From Candidatus Woesearchaeota archaeon (GTDB lineage Archaea; Nanobdellota; Nanobdellia; Woesearchaeales; J091), in NCBI GenBank assembly GCA_003695045.1, contig RFJB01000115.1, positions 1 through 23,698 on the forward strand: a DNA stretch of 23,698 bases, in the 5' to 3' direction. How positions within the stretch are numbered: position 1 is the stretch's first letter; each line of letters opens with the position of its first letter. Below, piece after piece: positions 1-7,344 of this stretch. Below the pieces are notes generated by a model. That model was not told where the DNA came from, did no database searches, and saw nothing but the letters and a program-made list of their open reading frames with translations. A program made the translations under genes and the position numbers.

Positions 1-390
1 AGCATAGAGATTAAAAACCTGAAGGAAGATGTCGAAGACATTCTTGAAAAGATGGAGGAGAACGCCGGAAGATTGAAGTCCCTGAATGAACTCTCGGCAG
101 ATAACTTTGAAAAGCTCGCGGAAAAAGAGAAGGAACTCTTTGAGAAGGACGAAACTCTTTACCACAAGCTTCTCGAAGACACAGAGCACATTGAGAATTA
201 TGATCACATCCTCATTCACCGACTCCTTCACGGATTCCTGCACAAGATTCACGCCCAGAAGGTAAATCCTGACTGGCGGGCTGCGGTTGAGGAGGACATA
301 AAGGAAACACATCTTGAAGTGCAGAAGATTCTTGAGAACATAAGAGAACAAACAAAAAAACTGGTTATTCAGACGAGAGCAGCTGCCTGA
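1..390 (+). CDS. Coiled-coil protein of unknown function (5' partial)
   Basis: The reading frame is open from the first base and ends in TGA at 388-390, so the gene begins before the window; an internal ATG at 52 is available but nothing marks it as the true start. The visible 129 residues are almost entirely helical and charged (long Glu/Lys heptad-like stretches), interrupted by a histidine-rich segment around HRLLHGFLHKIHAQ. There is no signal peptide, membrane segment or recognisable catalytic motif. It converges with the phasin-like gene, the two stop codons lying directly side by side at 390/391. I do not recognise the family; a structural or scaffolding coiled coil is the most that can be said. 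Confidence 0.7.
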   Translation, partial: SIEIKNLKEDVEDILEKMEENAGRLKSLNELSADNFEKLAEKEKELFEKDETLYHKLLEDTEHIENYDHILIHRLLHGFLHKIHAQKVNPDWRAAVEEDIKETHLEVQKILENIREQTKKLVIQTRAAA

Positions 391-735
391 CTACTTCTTT
401 TTTGACGCTCTCTTTGACTTTCTGCTTTTCTTTTTGGCGCCCGGCTTCTTCTTTTTGGGCGGCTTGTCAACACTTTTTTCCAGCGCCTCAATGCTCGACC
501 TGAGCTCTTTCAGAGACGCCTTGAGCGCGGAATTGAACTGTTCGGCAATGTTTTTCTCAAGCGTCTGCCTTGCTTTCTCTGCTTTTTTGAGCGCGTCTTC
601 AACGAATTTCTTTGACTCTGATTTGGAGAGAGCGCCTTCCTTCTCAAGCTCCCTGGCAATCTGCATCGCCTTCTTCCTTGTGAGCTCGTATGCCCCAAGG
701 CCCATCAAAAACGCCTTTTCAAGTGCTTTTTTCAT
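391..735 (-). CDS. Phasin-like helical protein with poly-lysine tail
   Basis: A 114-residue protein. Residues 1-90 form an amphipathic helical body beginning MKKALEKAFLMGLGAYELTRKKA, followed by a helix-rich SKSESKKFVEDALKKAEKARQTLEKN-type pattern typical of phasin-like proteins. Residues 92-114 are almost only Lys, Arg and Ser. Phasins coat hydrophobic granules in bacteria, and phasin-like genes are known beside ubiB genes there; its role in an archaeon is unknown. The ATG at 735 has an excellent SD (GGAGGT, 743-748) with a 7-base spacer. That SD lies inside the end of ubiB, whose stop codon (737-739) is one base before this start, so the two are translationally linked. The basic tail suggests binding to nucleic acid or acidic membrane surfaces (inference). 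Confidence 0.75.
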   Translation of the reverse strand: MKKALEKAFLMGLGAYELTRKKAMQIARELEKEGALSKSESKKFVEDALKKAEKARQTLEKNIAEQFNSALKASLKELRSSIEALEKSVDKPPKKKKPGAKKKSRKSKRASKKK

Positions 736-736
736 T

Positions 737-2443
737 CTATCTACCTCCTGTCAGCGAAACATATTCCCTGTGCTGCATCAAAACAGCCAGGTAGAGCACC
801 GCGACCGCTCCGGCTGCTAAAAATCCGAGTTTGTATGCTTCAATTCCTGCCAGCGAAAAGTTTTTGTCTGAGAGCAGAAGAACTGAAGAAGCAAGAATTA
901 TGGAGCCGAATATTGTTGCCAGCGTTCTCAGGGAGCTCTCCCTTTCTATCTCCTCTCTGATTACATTTATATCCCTCATGTCAAGCTTCACTTCCAGCTC
1001 GCCTTTGCTCATTACATCCATGAGCTTGGACGCCTTTGCGGGCAGTTCCACTGCAATCTCCTGAAAGTCCATCATCTCCTTTCGAGACCGCTTCGCGATT
1101 TCCGAAACGCTGTATTTTTCAGCCCACAACTTCTGAAGCATCGGCTTGGCTTCCTTCACAAAGTCAAGCTCCGGATAGAGTTCTGCGCCGGTGCCTTCCA
1201 TTGTGAGAAGAGCTTTTGCGAGCAGTATTACATCCACCGGTATTTTCAGATTAAAGCGTGTAGCTGTGTTTATAAGTCTGTAAATCATCTGCGTTACCCT
1301 GTAGTCCTTCAGAGAAGCGCCGTACCACTCGCCGATTATGGAGTCAATTCTTGAAGTGAGTTCATTGACATTTACCTGCCCTGTTTCCTCGGCAATGGCG
1401 AAGAATAATTTTCTTACCTTGGGAACGTCATAGTCAAGGACTGCAATGAGAAGCTCGAGTATTTTGTCCCTCAGTTCTTCTGTTACCCTGCCGACTATTC
1501 CGAAATCTACATACGCTATTCTGCCGTCCTTGAGAATAAAGATGTTCCCAGGATGGCTGTCCGCATGAAAGAACCTGTGCCTGAAAATCATTTCAAAGAC
1601 AGACCTCATTCCGTTCAGGGCCACCTTTTTCTTGTCAATCCTTTTTTTCTTCACGAGTTCAAGGTTTGTGAGCGGTGTGCCATCAACCCACTCTGAAACA
1701 AGAACCCTCTTTGTTGAATATTCCAAGAACGGCTTCGGGATGAATACGATGTCCGAACCTTCAAAGTTCCTGTGAAACCTGGCTTCGTTTCTGGCTTCTA
1801 TTTCAAAGTCCATCTCGTTTTTTGTGTAAATCTCAAATTCTGTCACAACGCCTACCGGATTGTAGTTCCGGTATTCCTTCCTTTTTTCCAGAGCCCTTGC
1901 AATGTGGTAAAGAATGTCTATGTCTGTTTTTATGAGCGCCCTGATGTGCGGCCTTTGAACCTTTACTGCCACAACCTTTTTTTCCTTCCTCAAAACTGCC
2001 CTGTGAACCTGGGCAATGGATGCAGAAGCGACCGGCTCTCTGTCAAAATGCGAAAAGACCTTGTTCAGGGGCTGGCCGAGCTCTGCTTCCACCACTTCTT
2101 TTACCCGGGAGAAGGGCATTGGAGCAACGTTGTCCTGCAGGTTTCTGAATTCCTCGCAGAAAACCTCCGGAATCAGGTCGGACCTGAGGGAAAGAAGCTG
2201 GCCGAGTTTGATGAATGTCGGTCCGAGTTGTTCCATTGCGCGTCTCAATCTCCTGGCTGTTTCGCGCTGGTCAAGGAGCGATTGATTTATGATTCTGCTT
2301 GATAATGCCTTTACTTTGTGGTGGATGGGCAGGTGCTTGTTCAGATGGGCGTGCATTAAGAATTCATGCAGTTCGTATTCCGCGAGGGCAACAGCTATTT
2401 CCTCGATTCGCTTCATGTCCCGGATGGTTTGAACAATCGCCAT
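737..2443 (-). CDS. ubiB: UbiB/ABC1/ADCK-family atypical kinase-like protein
   Basis: About 568 residues. Family landmarks, counted from the ATG at 2443, are: KxGQ motif (KLGQ, 79-82), Ala-rich nucleotide loop ASASIAQVH (139-147), the lysine in VAVKV (161), the NEMDFEIEARN motif (209-219), HADSHPGN (293-300) and DFG (313-315). Two hydrophobic helices close the C-terminus, as in UbiB/ADCK proteins that sit at membranes. Bacterial and mitochondrial members act as ATPases supporting quinone biosynthesis or isoprenoid-lipid extraction; the archaeal substrate is unknown. A GTG at 2488 in the same frame would add 15 residues, but the family-like N-terminus starts at MAIVQTI. No strong SD is seen, and a TATA-like box lies about 62 bases upstream. 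It appears to be co-transcribed with the phasin-like gene. Confidence 0.93.
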   Translation of the reverse strand: MAIVQTIRDMKRIEEIAVALAEYELHEFLMHAHLNKHLPIHHKVKALSSRIINQSLLDQRETARRLRRAMEQLGPTFIKLGQLLSLRSDLIPEVFCEEFRNLQDNVAPMPFSRVKEVVEAELGQPLNKVFSHFDREPVASASIAQVHRAVLRKEKKVVAVKVQRPHIRALIKTDIDILYHIARALEKRKEYRNYNPVGVVTEFEIYTKNEMDFEIEARNEARFHRNFEGSDIVFIPKPFLEYSTKRVLVSEWVDGTPLTNLELVKKKRIDKKKVALNGMRSVFEMIFRHRFFHADSHPGNIFILKDGRIAYVDFGIVGRVTEELRDKILELLIAVLDYDVPKVRKLFFAIAEETGQVNVNELTSRIDSIIGEWYGASLKDYRVTQMIYRLINTATRFNLKIPVDVILLAKALLTMEGTGAELYPELDFVKEAKPMLQKLWAEKYSVSEIAKRSRKEMMDFQEIAVELPAKASKLMDVMSKGELEVKLDMRDINVIREEIERESSLRTLATIFGSIILASSVLLLSDKNFSLAGIEAYKLGFLAAGAVAVLYLAVLMQHREYVSLTGGR

Positions 2444-2500
2444 TTTATCCGTCTTATCCTTCCGTCCGGCAAACCAGCACTGAAGCACTGATCTGCATCA

Positions 2501-2510
2501 GGAAATATTT
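2501..2510 (-). promoter_or_regulatory. TATA-like box upstream of ubiB
   Basis: On the minus strand the sequence reads AAATATTTCC. Transcription starting about 25 bases downstream would give a leader of roughly 35-40 bases before the ATG at 2443 and would leave the GTG at 2488 outside the message. This is one reason for preferring the ATG. Confidence 0.4.
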
Positions 2511-2545
2511 GTGCTAACTGCCTCGTCCATGTTTGTCTGAACTGG

Positions 2546-2965
2546 TTATTTGTTCATCAACAGGTCGAAGAACATTCCTCCGAGCAGGCATGCGACAAGA
2601 CCGCTGAAGACCTTCCTGGAGAAGAGGCTTGCGGGGTCCTCCAGTGATACCTGGTTGTAAAGCAGGAGGATTATTATTGTCACAACAAATGTTGTTACAT
2701 AGACGAAGACCGTTCTCCTGAATGCCTTGGCGGCGGCCCACTTCAGGGGGTGCTTTGTGTGCCTCAAAAGCACGTCCATAAAATAGAGGTATGTGCCCAC
2801 AAAGATGAATAGGTTGTATGATACCATCTGGTAAGTGCTTAGCGATTCAACCAGGTTCCAGAAGGACCTGACAAGCATCCAAGGTCCCATGAGGGTTGCC
2901 GCGCCCACCATCATGTAGATTATGTTCTCAAAGCTGAATTTCTCCACGTAGTTGTGGTCTATCAT
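2546..2965 (-). CDS. Integral membrane protein, DUF2391-like (short paralogue)
   Basis: A 139-residue protein with about four hydrophobic segments: IIYMMVGAATLMGPWMLV, MVSYNLFIFVGTYLYFMDVLL, VFVYVTTFVVTIIILLLY and a C-terminal VFSGLVACLLGGMFFDLL. It shares a layout with the next gene upstream: a first segment ending in a phenylalanine-tryptophan pair (SFWNL versus DFWNF), an RRT motif before the third helix and a final G-FDLL/FDFL motif. It is therefore a diverged paralogue of a DUF2391-type protein of unknown function. The ATG at 2965 is chosen because AGGTGA (2971-2976) sits five bases before it; a GTG nine bases upstream is part of that SD. Assignment to DUF2391 is by pattern and moderately sure. 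Confidence 0.72.
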   Translation of the reverse strand: MIDHNYVEKFSFENIIYMMVGAATLMGPWMLVRSFWNLVESLSTYQMVSYNLFIFVGTYLYFMDVLLRHTKHPLKWAAAKAFRRTVFVYVTTFVVTIIILLLYNQVSLEDPASLFSRKVFSGLVACLLGGMFFDLLMNK

Positions 2966-3021
2966 TGCAATCACCTTTTTTTGTGCAAACGCCTTTCTTA
3001 GTTTTAGACATTATTAACCTG

Positions 3022-3039
3022 CCGGCTTCCGGAAGCCGG
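3022..3039. repeat. Perfect 18-bp palindrome between the two DUF2391-like genes
   Basis: The sequence ccggcttccggaagccgg equals its own reverse complement. It begins ten bases after the stop codon of the upstream minus-strand gene. As RNA it would form a GC-rich stem with a tight loop. A five-T run (3040-3044) follows it on the plus strand only, although both flanking genes are on the minus strand, so it is not a straightforward terminator for them. Confidence 0.7.
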
Positions 3040-3048
3040 TTTTTGATT

Positions 3049-3720
3049 TCAGTCAATCAGGAAGTCAAACGTTACTGCTCCTACGAGGCCGATTGAGTTT
3101 GTCGCAAACACATACCTGAGGAAGTCCAGCGTGGACATGTCCGGCGAGAGTTTGTTGAACGCCCACAGGAACATAAGCATAAGCACAGTGACTGTGAGGT
3201 AGATGTAAAAGATTCTCTTGGAAAGTTCTGCGAAAAACTGGCGTTCAAACCTGAATGTTCTTCGGAATCCGTAGTTGAGCGTGACAAAAACGCAGAAGAG
3301 TATGAAGATGTGGATGGCGAGTATCTTGTACATGGGGATTGGAATTGCCGGTTCCGAATCAAGCCCGTCTATGAAGTTCCAGAAGTCGGGAGTCCACATT
3401 GCAGGCAGACCGAAAACGACTGCTCCCACAACCACCTGGCCGAAGTCAGCAAACGAGAATTTCTTGACGTTGGCCTCCCTCGTTTTCTTCTTTTCAATCT
3501 CGGAGAGTATTTTTCTCTCAAGCTCTTCGTCTTTTGAGAGCCGGTCGAGAATCTCTTTTTCTTCAGACCTTACTTCCTCAAGCTCTTTCTCCACTCTGGC
3601 AAGGTCTCCCCTGCCGGCTCGCCTTTTTTTACCCGGCTTTTTTTTCCCTGAAGGGAGGCGGGATTCGGAGTGAGCAGAAGAAACATTGGATGTTTCCGGA
3701 AGAACCTCTTTTTTTGGCAT
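3049..3720 (-). CDS. Coiled-coil plus DUF2391-like integral membrane protein
   Basis: A 223-residue protein. Residues 1-40 are basic and low complexity (SGKKKPGKKRRAGRG). Residues 41-85 are a charged coiled coil (ARVEKELEEVRSEEKEILDR). From about 88 there is a DUF2391-type membrane domain with FADFGQVVVGAVVFGLPAMW, then three more hydrophobic helices and the terminal GLVGAVTFDFLID. Haloarchaeal DUF2391 proteins have the same Q-VGG-FGLP opening and VGA-D ending; their function is unknown. The ATG at 3720 has a TATA-like box about 26 bases before it, so the message is probably leaderless. It leads a probable four-gene run with its short paralogue, ubiB and the phasin-like gene, though internal gaps of 83 and 102 bases allow extra promoters. 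Confidence 0.8.
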   Translation of the reverse strand: MPKKEVLPETSNVSSAHSESRLPSGKKKPGKKRRAGRGDLARVEKELEEVRSEEKEILDRLSKDEELERKILSEIEKKKTREANVKKFSFADFGQVVVGAVVFGLPAMWTPDFWNFIDGLDSEPAIPIPMYKILAIHIFILFCVFVTLNYGFRRTFRFERQFFAELSKRIFYIYLTVTVLMLMFLWAFNKLSPDMSTLDFLRYVFATNSIGLVGAVTFDFLID

Positions 3721-3740
3721 GCCTTAAAAATGGCAAAGCG

Positions 3741-3750
3741 GCTTTAAAAA
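3741..3750 (-). promoter_or_regulatory. TATA-like box for leaderless DUF2391-like gene
   Basis: The minus strand reads TTTTTAAAGC, centred about 26 bases upstream of the ATG at 3720. This is the spacing expected if transcription starts at or next to the start codon. Confidence 0.55.
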
Positions 3751-3783
3751 GTTTTCCCAGAAAGCCGAAGAAGAGACATAAAA

Positions 3784-3828
3784 GATATTGAACGAGGAGA
3801 TATTGAACGAGTCGGTAAAACGACTCGT
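3784..3828 (+). repeat. 15-bp tandem repeat running into a hairpin, upstream of cmk
   Basis: gatattgaacgag occurs twice with a period of 15 bases (3784-3796 and 3799-3811). The second copy runs into an 8-bp inverted repeat, acgagtcg (3807-3814) and cgactcgt (3821-3828), with a 6-base loop. It lies in the 183-bp divergent intergenic region between the DUF2391-like gene and cmk, upstream of the cmk TATA-like box, where a regulator could bind. Confidence 0.6.
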
Positions 3829-3870
3829 GTATGTGGGCGTGCGATGTGAGCGCTAAAAAATCGCGAAAGA

Positions 3871-3880
3871 CATATTAATC
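3871..3880 (+). promoter_or_regulatory. TATA-like box for cmk
   Basis: catattaatc is centred about 28 bases before the ATG at 3904, implying a leader of only a few bases. No SD is seen, which agrees with a leaderless or nearly leaderless message. Confidence 0.5.
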
Positions 3881-3903
3881 CCGCGCTGTTTTAACATGGC
3901 AGA

Positions 3904-4485
3904 ATGATAATCACAATAGGCGGAAAGCCGGGCAGCGGCAAAAGCACTGTTGCCAGAAAGGTTGCTGAAAAGCTCGGCATGAAGTATTACAGCGTGGGCG
4001 ACCTTATGGGCAGGCTTGCGCAGGAGAGAGGCATGAGCATTCTTGAGTTCAGCAAACTGGCTGAGAAGGACAAAAGAATTGACCGGCTCCTTGATGATGC
4101 GCAGATAAACCTTGCCCGGGAGGACAATTTTGTTATTGATTCCCGTCTTGGTTTTCATTTCATTCCCAATTCGGTAAAGGTTTTTCTTGATGTTGACGAG
4201 GAAGAGGGCGCAAGAAGAATTCTTCAGTCGGTAAAGAATGCTGAGAGGCCTGACGAGGCGTATCTCAAAAACATCGCCGAAAGCATGGAAAGCACAAGGA
4301 AGAGGGTGGCTTCCGAGAAGAAAAGATATCTGGAGTATTACAATGTTGACCCGTACGACCTGTCAAATTACGACCTTCTTATTGACACCACGCAAATGCC
4401 TGTTGAAGAAGTAGTTGATGCTGTCGTAAGGTATGTTGCGGATCTGAAAGCGGCTAAAGAGAAGAGTGAAGAAGGGAAGAAGTGA
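3904..4485 (+). CDS. cmk: Cytidylate kinase, archaeal type
   Basis: A 193-residue cytosolic nucleoside monophosphate kinase that phosphorylates CMP/dCMP with ATP. The N-terminus MIITIGGKPGSGKSTVA is a complete P-loop (Walker A, residues 6-15). It is followed by KYYSVGDLMGRLAQERGMS, the archaeal Cmk substrate-binding pattern, IDSRLGFHFIP in the middle, and a lid/KRYLEYYNVDPYDLSNYDLLIDT segment near the C-terminus. The length matches the short archaeal Cmk family, which lacks the longer bacterial insert; adenylate kinase is less likely because of the GKPGSGKST loop and the YDL-YDLLIDT ending. A lysine/glutamate tail of about 15 residues follows the conserved core. The gene stands alone with its own promoter. 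Confidence 0.92.
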   Translation: MIITIGGKPGSGKSTVARKVAEKLGMKYYSVGDLMGRLAQERGMSILEFSKLAEKDKRIDRLLDDAQINLAREDNFVIDSRLGFHFIPNSVKVFLDVDEEEGARRILQSVKNAERPDEAYLKNIAESMESTRKRVASEKKRYLEYYNVDPYDLSNYDLLIDTTQMPVEEVVDAVVRYVADLKAAKEKSEEGKK

Positions 4486-4570
4486 GGAGGAAATAAAACA
4501 AGCGAAAACAACACCAAAGGTCCGGGAGACATTGCAGCAACGAATCTGCCAAAAATCAGGAGAAAGCAAT

Positions 4571-4580
4571 ATTTATAAAT
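4571..4580 (+). promoter_or_regulatory. TATA-like box for the FKBP gene
   Basis: atttataaat lies about 90 bases before the start codon, giving a predicted leader of about 60 bases. That leader contains a small aactt/aagtt inverted repeat and ends in a strong SD. Confidence 0.5.
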
Positions 4581-4665
4581 AGACGCCGAGTTATTTCTGC
4601 ACTGAAACTTTGCAAAAGTTTAAGAGGCAAATGATTAAGAGCAGAATGTTCAGGAGGTCATGATG

Positions 4666-5457
4666 ATGGTTAAGCAGGGAGAATTTGTGAAGATTGAATA
4701 TACCGGCAGAGTGAAGGACTCGGGAGAGGTCTTTGACACTACCGATGAGAGTGTGGCGAAGGAGAATAATGTTTACGACCCGTCAGCCCAGTATGGCGCC
4801 AGGATTATCTGTGTGGGAAAGGGGCACGTCCTGAAGGGGCTTGATGCCGCGATTGCAGAACACAAGGTGGGAGATTCTTTTACAGTGTCCCTGAAGCCGG
4901 AGGATGCGTTCGGGAAGAAAAGCGCCAAGCTCATACAGCTGATAAGCACAGGCAAGTTCAAGAAAGAGGGCATAAATCCCGTGCCGGGCATGAGGGTGAA
5001 TGTTGACAATATGACAGGCACCATCAAGAGCGTCTCGGGAGGCAGAACCCTTGTGGACTTCAACCATCCTCTCGCGGGAAAGGAGCTTGTTTATGAGGTC
5101 AGGATTGTGGAGCCGGTTTCTGACAGGAGAGAACAGGTTGCCGGCATGGTGGAGTTTTATACCGGGCTGAAGCCGGTAAAGGTTGAGTATTCATCAAAAG
5201 CACCAAAAGGCGCTCCGGAAAGCGGCGAAAAGAAGAAATCCGAAAAAGAAGCAGCAGCAGAAGGAAAAGAAAAGAAAGGTGTTGAGAAAGCCGGCAAGCC
5301 CGCGGAAGCAGGAAAAGAGGAAAAAACGCAGGATAAAGACAGCGTTACTGTCTATCTGAGCACGGCAATTCCCGAGGAGATACAGAAGATTATCGGGGAC
5401 AAGATAAAAGAGATTGTTTCCGTAAAAAATATATCTTTTGCCATTGGAAAAGAATAA
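4666..5457 (+). CDS. FKBP-type peptidyl-prolyl isomerase, long archaeal form
   Basis: About 263 residues, cytosolic by sequence. The FKBP fold starts at once (VKIEYTGRVKDSGEVFDTTDE), has the SlyD-like pattern GHVLKGLDAAIAEHKVGD and contains an IF-type chaperone insert around PEDAFGKKSAKLIQL through the region ending NHPLAGKELVYEVRI. After residue 150 comes a small domain, then a Lys/Glu/Ala-rich linker (about 170-222), then a compact C-terminal segment beginning VTVYLSTAIPEEI, which is the layout of long archaeal FKBPs. It would catalyse proline isomerisation and assist folding. Three ATGs in a row (4660, 4663, 4666) follow AGGAGGT (4652-4658); only the third has the normal 7-base spacing, so it is preferred. 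A hairpin terminator follows. Confidence 0.9.
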   Translation: MVKQGEFVKIEYTGRVKDSGEVFDTTDESVAKENNVYDPSAQYGARIICVGKGHVLKGLDAAIAEHKVGDSFTVSLKPEDAFGKKSAKLIQLISTGKFKKEGINPVPGMRVNVDNMTGTIKSVSGGRTLVDFNHPLAGKELVYEVRIVEPVSDRREQVAGMVEFYTGLKPVKVEYSSKAPKGAPESGEKKKSEKEAAAEGKEKKGVEKAGKPAEAGKEEKTQDKDSVTVYLSTAIPEEIQKIIGDKIKEIVSVKNISFAIGKE

Positions 5458-5504
5458 ATATCAGTTAATATCAGGTCATAGCATTCAAAGGCAAAGAATT
5501 GGTG

Positions 5505-5551
5505 AAGGATTAGAGGATGACCTGGCGTTGTCCGGTTTATAATCCTTTTTT
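5505..5551 (+). terminator. Nested hairpin and T-tract downstream of FKBP
   Basis: The outer arms aaggatta (5505-5512) and taatcctt (5540-5547) enclose an inner stem ggatgac (5515-5521) pairing with gttgtcc (5527-5533), using two G-U pairs and a 5-base loop. A run of six T (5546-5551) closes the structure. It lies 47 bases after the FKBP stop and looks like an intrinsic-style terminator separating FKBP from ftsZ. Confidence 0.6.
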
Positions 5552-5685
5552 GGGTGTGGAAGTTCAGGCATTGGGTGGTGCTCTCGGTCCGAACTTATCT
5601 CAGCAGGGCTGAAGAGTGCGGACATACAGAATAAATGTCTGACAATCAAATAAAATCTGCAAAATACTAATCTGGAGGGGTTTTG

Positions 5686-6837
5686 ATGGATAGCATAATC
5701 AGGGAAGCGAGGGAACAGGCGGCGCAGGATGTTGCGAGACAGCAGCAGGCAGCACAGGGAGTAAACTCCCAGGCGGCTTCCGGGCCGAAAAGCAATGTTG
5801 ATGAGGAGCTCCTGCAGCTTCTCAGCCGGCAGAAAGCGATGATTAAGGTTGTCGGAACCGGAGGCGGGGGAAACAACACTATCAACCGAATTTCCGAGGT
5901 GGGCATTGCCGGCGCGGAAACAATTGCTGTCAATACAGACGCCCAGGACCTCCTTTACACTACTGCTGACAAGAAGATTCTCATCGGAAAGGACCTGACC
6001 GCAGGCCTCGGAGCCGGCTCCCAGCCGAAGATTGGCGAGGATGCCGCAAGGGAGTCGGAGCAGGAGATAAAGCGGGCATTGGAAGGCGCTGATATGGTCT
6101 TCATTACCTGCGGCCTTGGAGGAGGCACAGGAACCGGCTCTGCTCCCGTGATTGCCGAGGTTAGCAAGAAGCTCGGCGCTCTGACTGTTGCCATTGTTAC
6201 CGTGCCGTTCAAGATGGAAGGCCAGAGGAGGTATGAGAATGCAGTCATAGGCCTTGAAAAGCTTGAGAAGAATGTTGACACCCTTATTGTTATTCCTAAC
6301 GACAAGCTCCTGGAGCTTGCTCCTGACCTGCCTCTGCACACTGCTTTCAAGGTTGCGGATGAAATCCTGACCAATGCTGTAAAGGGCATTGCAGAGCTTG
6401 TTACCAAGGCAGGGCTTGTCAATCTCGACTTTGCGGACATAAGGGCTGTTATGGGCAACGGCGGAGTCGCCCTTATAGGGGTTGGCGAGTCGGATACGGA
6501 TAACAGGGCCATGGAGGCCGTTGAGAAAGCCATAAACAATCCCCTGCTGGATGCTGACATCTCCGGCGCCAACGGCGCTCTGATTAATGTTGCCGGAGGC
6601 CCTGACATGACTCTTGACGAAGCAAGGAAGGTTGTGGAGGCCATTTCAACACGGCTTGACGAGGATGCCCGCCTGATATGGGGGGCCCAGATTTCCGAGG
6701 ACCTGGAGGGCACGATAAGGACCATGCTTATCATAACAGGGGTAAAGTCAAGCCAGATTTTTGGCGGCAGAATCTCGACGAGGGGTCCCTCGCCTGAGGA
6801 GATGGAGAACGAACTCGGCATTGAGTTTGTTGACTGA
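5686..6837 (+). CDS. ftsZ: Cell-division GTPase FtsZ (FtsZ1-like)
   Basis: A 383-residue tubulin-superfamily GTPase that forms the cytokinetic ring at the inner membrane face. The nucleotide-binding N-terminal loop is [15 protein letters not shown] (55-69), the tubulin signature [10 protein letters not shown] is at 145-154, and the T7 loop [11 protein letters not shown] (246-256) carries the Asp that completes GTP hydrolysis in the neighbouring subunit. The N-terminal extension [12 protein letters not shown] resembles that of archaeal FtsZ1, and the C-terminus ends in an acidic-hydrophobic peptide, ELGIEFVD. The ATG at 5686 is chosen over a TTG immediately before it because GGAGG (5674-5678) is spaced 7 bases from the ATG. 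It precedes secE-spt5-L11, an order known from many archaea. Confidence 0.97.
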   Translation: MDSIIREAREQAAQDVARQQQAAQGVNSQAASGPKSNVDEELLQLLSRQKAMIKVVGTGGGGNNTINRISEVGIAGAETIAVNTDAQDLLYTTADKKILIGKDLTAGLGAGSQPKIGEDAARESEQEIKRALEGADMVFITCGLGGGTGTGSAPVIAEVSKKLGALTVAIVTVPFKMEGQRRYENAVIGLEKLEKNVDTLIVIPNDKLLELAPDLPLHTAFKVADEILTNAVKGIAELVTKAGLVNLDFADIRAVMGNGGVALIGVGESDTDNRAMEAVEKAINNPLLDADISGANGALINVAGGPDMTLDEARKVVEAISTRLDEDARLIWGAQISEDLEGTIRTMLIITGVKSSQIFGGRISTRGPSPEEMENELGIEFVD

Positions 6838-6854
6838 ACGGACGTGGGACATGC

Positions 6855-6877
6855 AGACAGGGTGTTCTTGCCTGTTT
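6855..6877 (+). terminator. Possible weak terminator hairpin after ftsZ
   Basis: agacagg (6855-6861) can pair with cctgttt (6871-6877, one G-U pair) around a 9-base loop, starting 17 bases after the ftsZ stop. The following sequence is only moderately T-rich. The rest of the 229-bp gap to secE has no recognised element except the secE promoter. Confidence 0.25.
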
Positions 6878-7020
6878 GTGTTCAGCTGTCTTGTGTTTGG
6901 GAGCGGTTTAAACCATTAAGTTAAGTCCTCGTAAACTGCGCCGCTGCGCATTGCCTGTTGCTCTTCTGCTGCATCAGGAACCTTAAAAGCAGAATAAAAT
7001 TAACGGAATAAAAGCAAAAA

Positions 7021-7030
7021 TCTTTAAAAG
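7021..7030 (+). promoter_or_regulatory. TATA-like box for secE
   Basis: tctttaaaag is centred about 41 bases before the secE ATG. The predicted leader of about 15 bases still contains the AAGGA SD at 7057-7061, so the message can be initiated by SD pairing. Confidence 0.5.
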
Positions 7031-7066
7031 CAGAAGCGCACCCCCGTAGGAAACCCAAGGAAAAAG

Positions 7067-7252
7067 ATGGTTAAAATGCAGTGGTGGAACGATTTCAAAA
7101 TCTTCGCAAAGGAGTGCTGGCGCGTCCTCAAGATTACCAAGAAGCCCACGAAAGAGGAGTTCAAGACCATTGTGAAGGTTTCTGGGCTTGGTCTGCTCCT
7201 GATAGGCTTCATCGGGTTCCTTGTGGTGCTCACAAAACAGTTACTTTTTTAA
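7067..7252 (+). CDS. secE: Preprotein translocase subunit SecE (Sec61 gamma)
   Basis: A 61-residue, single-span membrane protein that clamps the two halves of the SecY channel. Residues 1-33 are an amphipathic cytosolic helix with the family pattern FAKECWRVLKITKKPTKEEF, and residues 35-58 form the transmembrane helix (VSGLGLLLIGFIGFLVVLTKQ). The length is typical of archaeal Sec61 gamma. The ATG at 7067 is preceded by AAGGA five bases upstream; a second ATG three codons later is possible. Its position between ftsZ and spt5 is the standard archaeal neighbourhood and supports the call despite the short length. Confidence 0.9.
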   Translation: MVKMQWWNDFKIFAKECWRVLKITKKPTKEEFKTIVKVSGLGLLLIGFIGFLVVLTKQLLF

Positions 7253-7280
7253 AGGAAATGGTATTCCCCACCAAAGTTCT

Positions 7281-7290
7281 TTTTAAATTT
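7281..7290 (+). promoter_or_regulatory. TATA-like box for spt5-L11
   Basis: ttttaaattt lies in the 92-bp gap after secE and predicts a leader of about 34 bases containing an AAGGA SD (7334-7338). The spt5-L11 pair may therefore be transcribed independently of secE. Confidence 0.45.
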
Positions 7291-7344
7291 ACTAAAACAC
7301 CCAGTTAAAACCAGCTTGAAAGCAAAAAAGCAAAAGGAATCAAA

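Noticed and set aside
2489..2545. Possible small RNA gene before ubiB
   Set aside because: No tRNA-like fold or conserved box is visible; the stretch is explained by the ubiB promoter.
5485..6821. Long minus-strand frames opposite ftsZ
   Set aside because: They mirror the well-identified ftsZ and have no family features.
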